Origin: Clostridiales bacterium
Lineage (GTDB): Bacteria; Bacillota; Clostridia; Christensenellales; UMGS416
DNA length: 6,485 bases
NCBI GenBank assembly: GCA_012515725.1
Contig: JAAYXU010000133.1
Span: forward strand, 1 to 6,485
Direction: 5' to 3'
The notes under the pieces were generated by a model that had not been told where the DNA came from, ran no database searches, and saw only the letters and a program-made list of their open reading frames with translations. The position numbers were made by a program, and so were the translations under genes. This document shows positions 4,792 through 6,485 of the stretch, piece after piece; the stretch's first letter is position 1, and each line of letters opens with the position of its first letter.

Positions 4792-6485
4792 CTATGGCTC
4801 TATGAGCCGGAAACCGTGGGGCGGTACGCGCACTCCGTCGTATTCATAGCGCTCATCGCCATAGTTTACGAGTACGGCGCTGCCGTCGGAATAAGCGGTG
4901 CGGGTCACGCAATCGGTCAGCTTCTCAAACCCGTCGATGAACTCGTACTGCAGACGGCGCAGCTTCACCCAGTCCCTGTAGAGGGCCTCGATCTTGTCCA
5001 TTTCTCTATCAAAGTCCTCTTCGCTCTCGTAGACGAGATCCAGGCGGCCCATCCAGCCGGGACTTGCGGTGTTCATGAACGCGGAGTAAAGATAATAGAA
5101 CGGACGGCCGCCGTATTCGATGAGCTTGAGCACTGTGTCGGGGCCTTTGCAGGTGCAGTTCACTGTGTCGTAGGAGACATTATAGACGATGGTGCCGTGA
5201 TATACGATGGACCAGAATGGGATGACCTCGTCCACAAGCGCGTCCTTTTTCATTTCCTCGAGCGAAGCGGAGGCGTTGAGCGCCCCGTCCAGCACGTCGG
5301 CCAGATAGTCGAGCGATCCCTCGGACTGTACGCCGCCGAATTGGTCCCTGAGAAGCTGCAGCTGCTTCTTTTCAATGAGAGAACACTCCCGGCGGGTCAG
5401 CGGATGTGCTTTGTCCCTGCATTTGACCGGACCCACGATCGATATGACGTCGGTGTAGTGCATTCCCCTGAGGCCCAGATCCGCCATCTGTCGGGCGTTG
5501 CGCTGCGAGAACCGCTCATAGAAGCGCCGGGGGCATATCTTGTACTGCAACCCGCCGCCCCAGGTCCGGTTGTTGTGTACGAGAGTTCCGTCCTGCTCCT
5601 TGATGATGTATTCCTCGTCCCAGTCTTCGGAAATCGTGTAGGCGTCCACCTCATTGTCGTGCACCACCATACGGTATCCCATATCCAGCGCCCTGCGTAT
5701 GAGCGCGCGGAATGCGGACTCGCCACCCAGCTCCTCCTCGACGGGCAGTATTTGCGGATAGCGTCCGTCGTGTCCCTTTATGTTCCATCCGACCAGACAG
5801 AACTCGGCCTTGTCGATGCCGCGCGCACGGAATTTGTCCAGTATCCGGCCGACCTTTTCAAAATCGCACCTTACGGTGACCTTCGGCTCGTTTTCGGGAG
5901 TCTGGTGCTCGATGGGCGACGGGACGGGCTTCCACGCCTGCCGGATGCGAAACTCGATGGCTTCGGCCGCGTAGCCAACGTCGGGGTATTCCTTTACACG
6001 TTCCCGGATGGGCCGGACGCCTCGGTTCGCAAATACGTATTGCCGGTAGGTCTTCGCCATCTCCTGCCAGTCCGCGCCGGGCGACAGGAACAAATAATCG
6101 ATCGTAATATCCTCGAAGGGCAGCATGTCGTCGGGGAAGTCACGCAGCGTGAACACGGGGTCCACATGGTAGCGGCGGTCCTCTCCCTGTGCCACCGCCA
6201 GCCTAAGCGCCGCGTCGAACTTGCCGCCCTCGACGACAGCCAGCATCGACGCCCCGCCTCGGCGAACGCCCCAGATGGGCATGGTTCCGCTGCTCAAGAA
6301 CCGGAAGAGAGCGTACTCGCGCGTGGCGGGCTGCTTGTCCCGAAATGTACACAGAAAGCCCAGGTTGGCGGGCAGCACCATATAGCCGTCCTCACCCTCG
6401 AGAGCCGCGCCGAACTCGGGCAGAACCGTGATCCGGTGGATCCTGCAGACACCGCTCTCCACGACGCCGTCCGCGGGGACGCGCA
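4792..6485 (-). CDS. DUF5696-type glycoside-hydrolase-like TIM-barrel protein, C-terminal 563 residues (start outside window)
   Basis: The frame is open to the right edge, so the N-terminus is missing; the GTG at 6462 is not a credible start because coding continues upstream of it. Positions here count from the first complete visible codon. The N-terminal part looks like the beta-sandwich of DUF5696 proteins: ITVLPEFGA (18-26), DGYMVLP (32-38), MPIWGVRRG (68-76) and DITIDYLFL (125-133), followed by MAKTYRQYV (142-150). A barrel-like region follows: DKAEFCLVGWN (224-234), YRMVVHDNEVD (270-280), MHYTDVIS (341-348) and GGVQSEGSLDY (383-393). The carboxylates D345 and E388 at probable strand ends are candidate catalytic residues, by analogy with GH101 and related barrels. 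The end (residues 528-563), AYSDGSAVLVNYGD...GFRLIEP, resembles the closing beta-domain of many sugar hydrolases. It is the first visible operon gene, TAG stop, 16 bases before the oxidoreductase. DUF5696 assignment is from memory of family motifs; the substrate is unknown. Confidence 0.82.
   Translation of the reverse strand, partial: RVPADGVVESGVCRIHRITVLPEFGAALEGEDGYMVLPANLGFLCTFRDKQPATREYALFRFLSSGTMPIWGVRRGGASMLAVVEGGKFDAALRLAVAQGEDRRYHVDPVFTLRDFPDDMLPFEDITIDYLFLSPGADWQEMAKTYRQYVFANRGVRPIRERVKEYPDVGYAAEAIEFRIRQAWKPVPSPIEHQTPENEPKVTVRCDFEKVGRILDKFRARGIDKAEFCLVGWNIKGHDGRYPQILPVEEELGGESAFRALIRRALDMGYRMVVHDNEVDAYTISEDWDEEYIIKEQDGTLVHNNRTWGGGLQYKICPRRFYERFSQRNARQMADLGLRGMHYTDVISIVGPVKCRDKAHPLTRRECSLIEKKQLQLLRDQFGGVQSEGSLDYLADVLDGALNASASLEEMKKDALVDEVIPFWSIVYHGTIVYNVSYDTVNCTCKGPDTVLKLIEYGGRPFYYLYSAFMNTASPGWMGRLDLVYESEEDFDREMDKIEALYRDWVKLRRLQYEFIDGFEKLTDCVTRTAYSDGSAVLVNYGDERYEYDGVRVPPHGFRLIEP

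Larger units (their letters stand above)
1..6485 (-). other. Predicted single operon of glycosidases, sugar oxidoreductase and three FeS reductases
   Basis: All six genes run in the same direction with gaps of 16, 30, 10, -4 and 26 bases. No gap contains a hairpin followed by a U-run or a recognisable promoter, so co-transcription is very likely. Both ends of the operon lie outside the window, so its promoter, regulator and any transporter cannot be seen. Confidence 0.8.

Noticed and set aside
6460..6462. GTG as the start of the DUF5696 protein
   Set aside because: The frame continues open to the window edge and the beta-sandwich seems to be already under way, so this is an internal Val codon of a truncated gene.

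Overview
This 6485-base window is GC-rich (roughly 60% by eye) and fully coding. Every supportable gene lies on the minus strand, so the window reads as one stretch of a catabolic operon transcribed from the right edge to the left. Six genes are visible, and two of them are cut by the window edges. Gaps between genes are 16, 30, 10, -4 and 26 bases. Four of the five internal starts have strong purine-rich Shine-Dalgarno sequences; the fifth (3551) has only AAAGGA. No gene-free stretch exceeds about 30 bases. I see no promoter, terminator, tRNA, rRNA, CRISPR array, insertion sequence or attachment site.

Order in the direction of transcription: (1) a large TIM-barrel, glycoside-hydrolase-like protein of DUF5696 type (6485 to 4792, N-terminus missing); (2) a Gfo/Idh/MocA-family NAD(P)-dependent sugar oxidoreductase (4775 to 3582) that lacks the usual EKP lysine and resembles GH109-type redox glycosidases; (3-5) three tandem, divergent paralogues of the QueG/COG1600 family of iron-sulfur (and probably corrinoid-linked) reductases (3551-2487, 2476-1475, 1478-492); (6) the N-terminal 155 residues of a DUF1680/GH127-type glycosidase (465 to 1), running off the left edge.

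The organism is most likely an anaerobic, saccharolytic bacterium. Strong Shine-Dalgarno sites, high GC, a DUF5696 protein and multiple 8-cysteine ferredoxin-type reductases would fit a GC-rich Clostridia lineage (gut or sediment). Verrucomicrobiota, Lentisphaerota or Planctomycetota cannot be excluded from sequence alone. Stops used are TAG, TAG, TGA, TGA and TAA, so the genetic code looks standard.

Working model (inference): two glycosidase-like proteins and an oxidoreductase with glycosidase-like active-site features act on a glycan or glycoside. Three co-translated, FeS-dependent reductases carry out a linked reductive step on the same compound or its aglycone. The triplication of a QueG-like reductase inside a carbohydrate operon is the most unusual feature. 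These proteins keep all eight cluster cysteines of QueG but have lost its GLGWxGK signature, so they are unlikely to be tRNA-queuosine enzymes.
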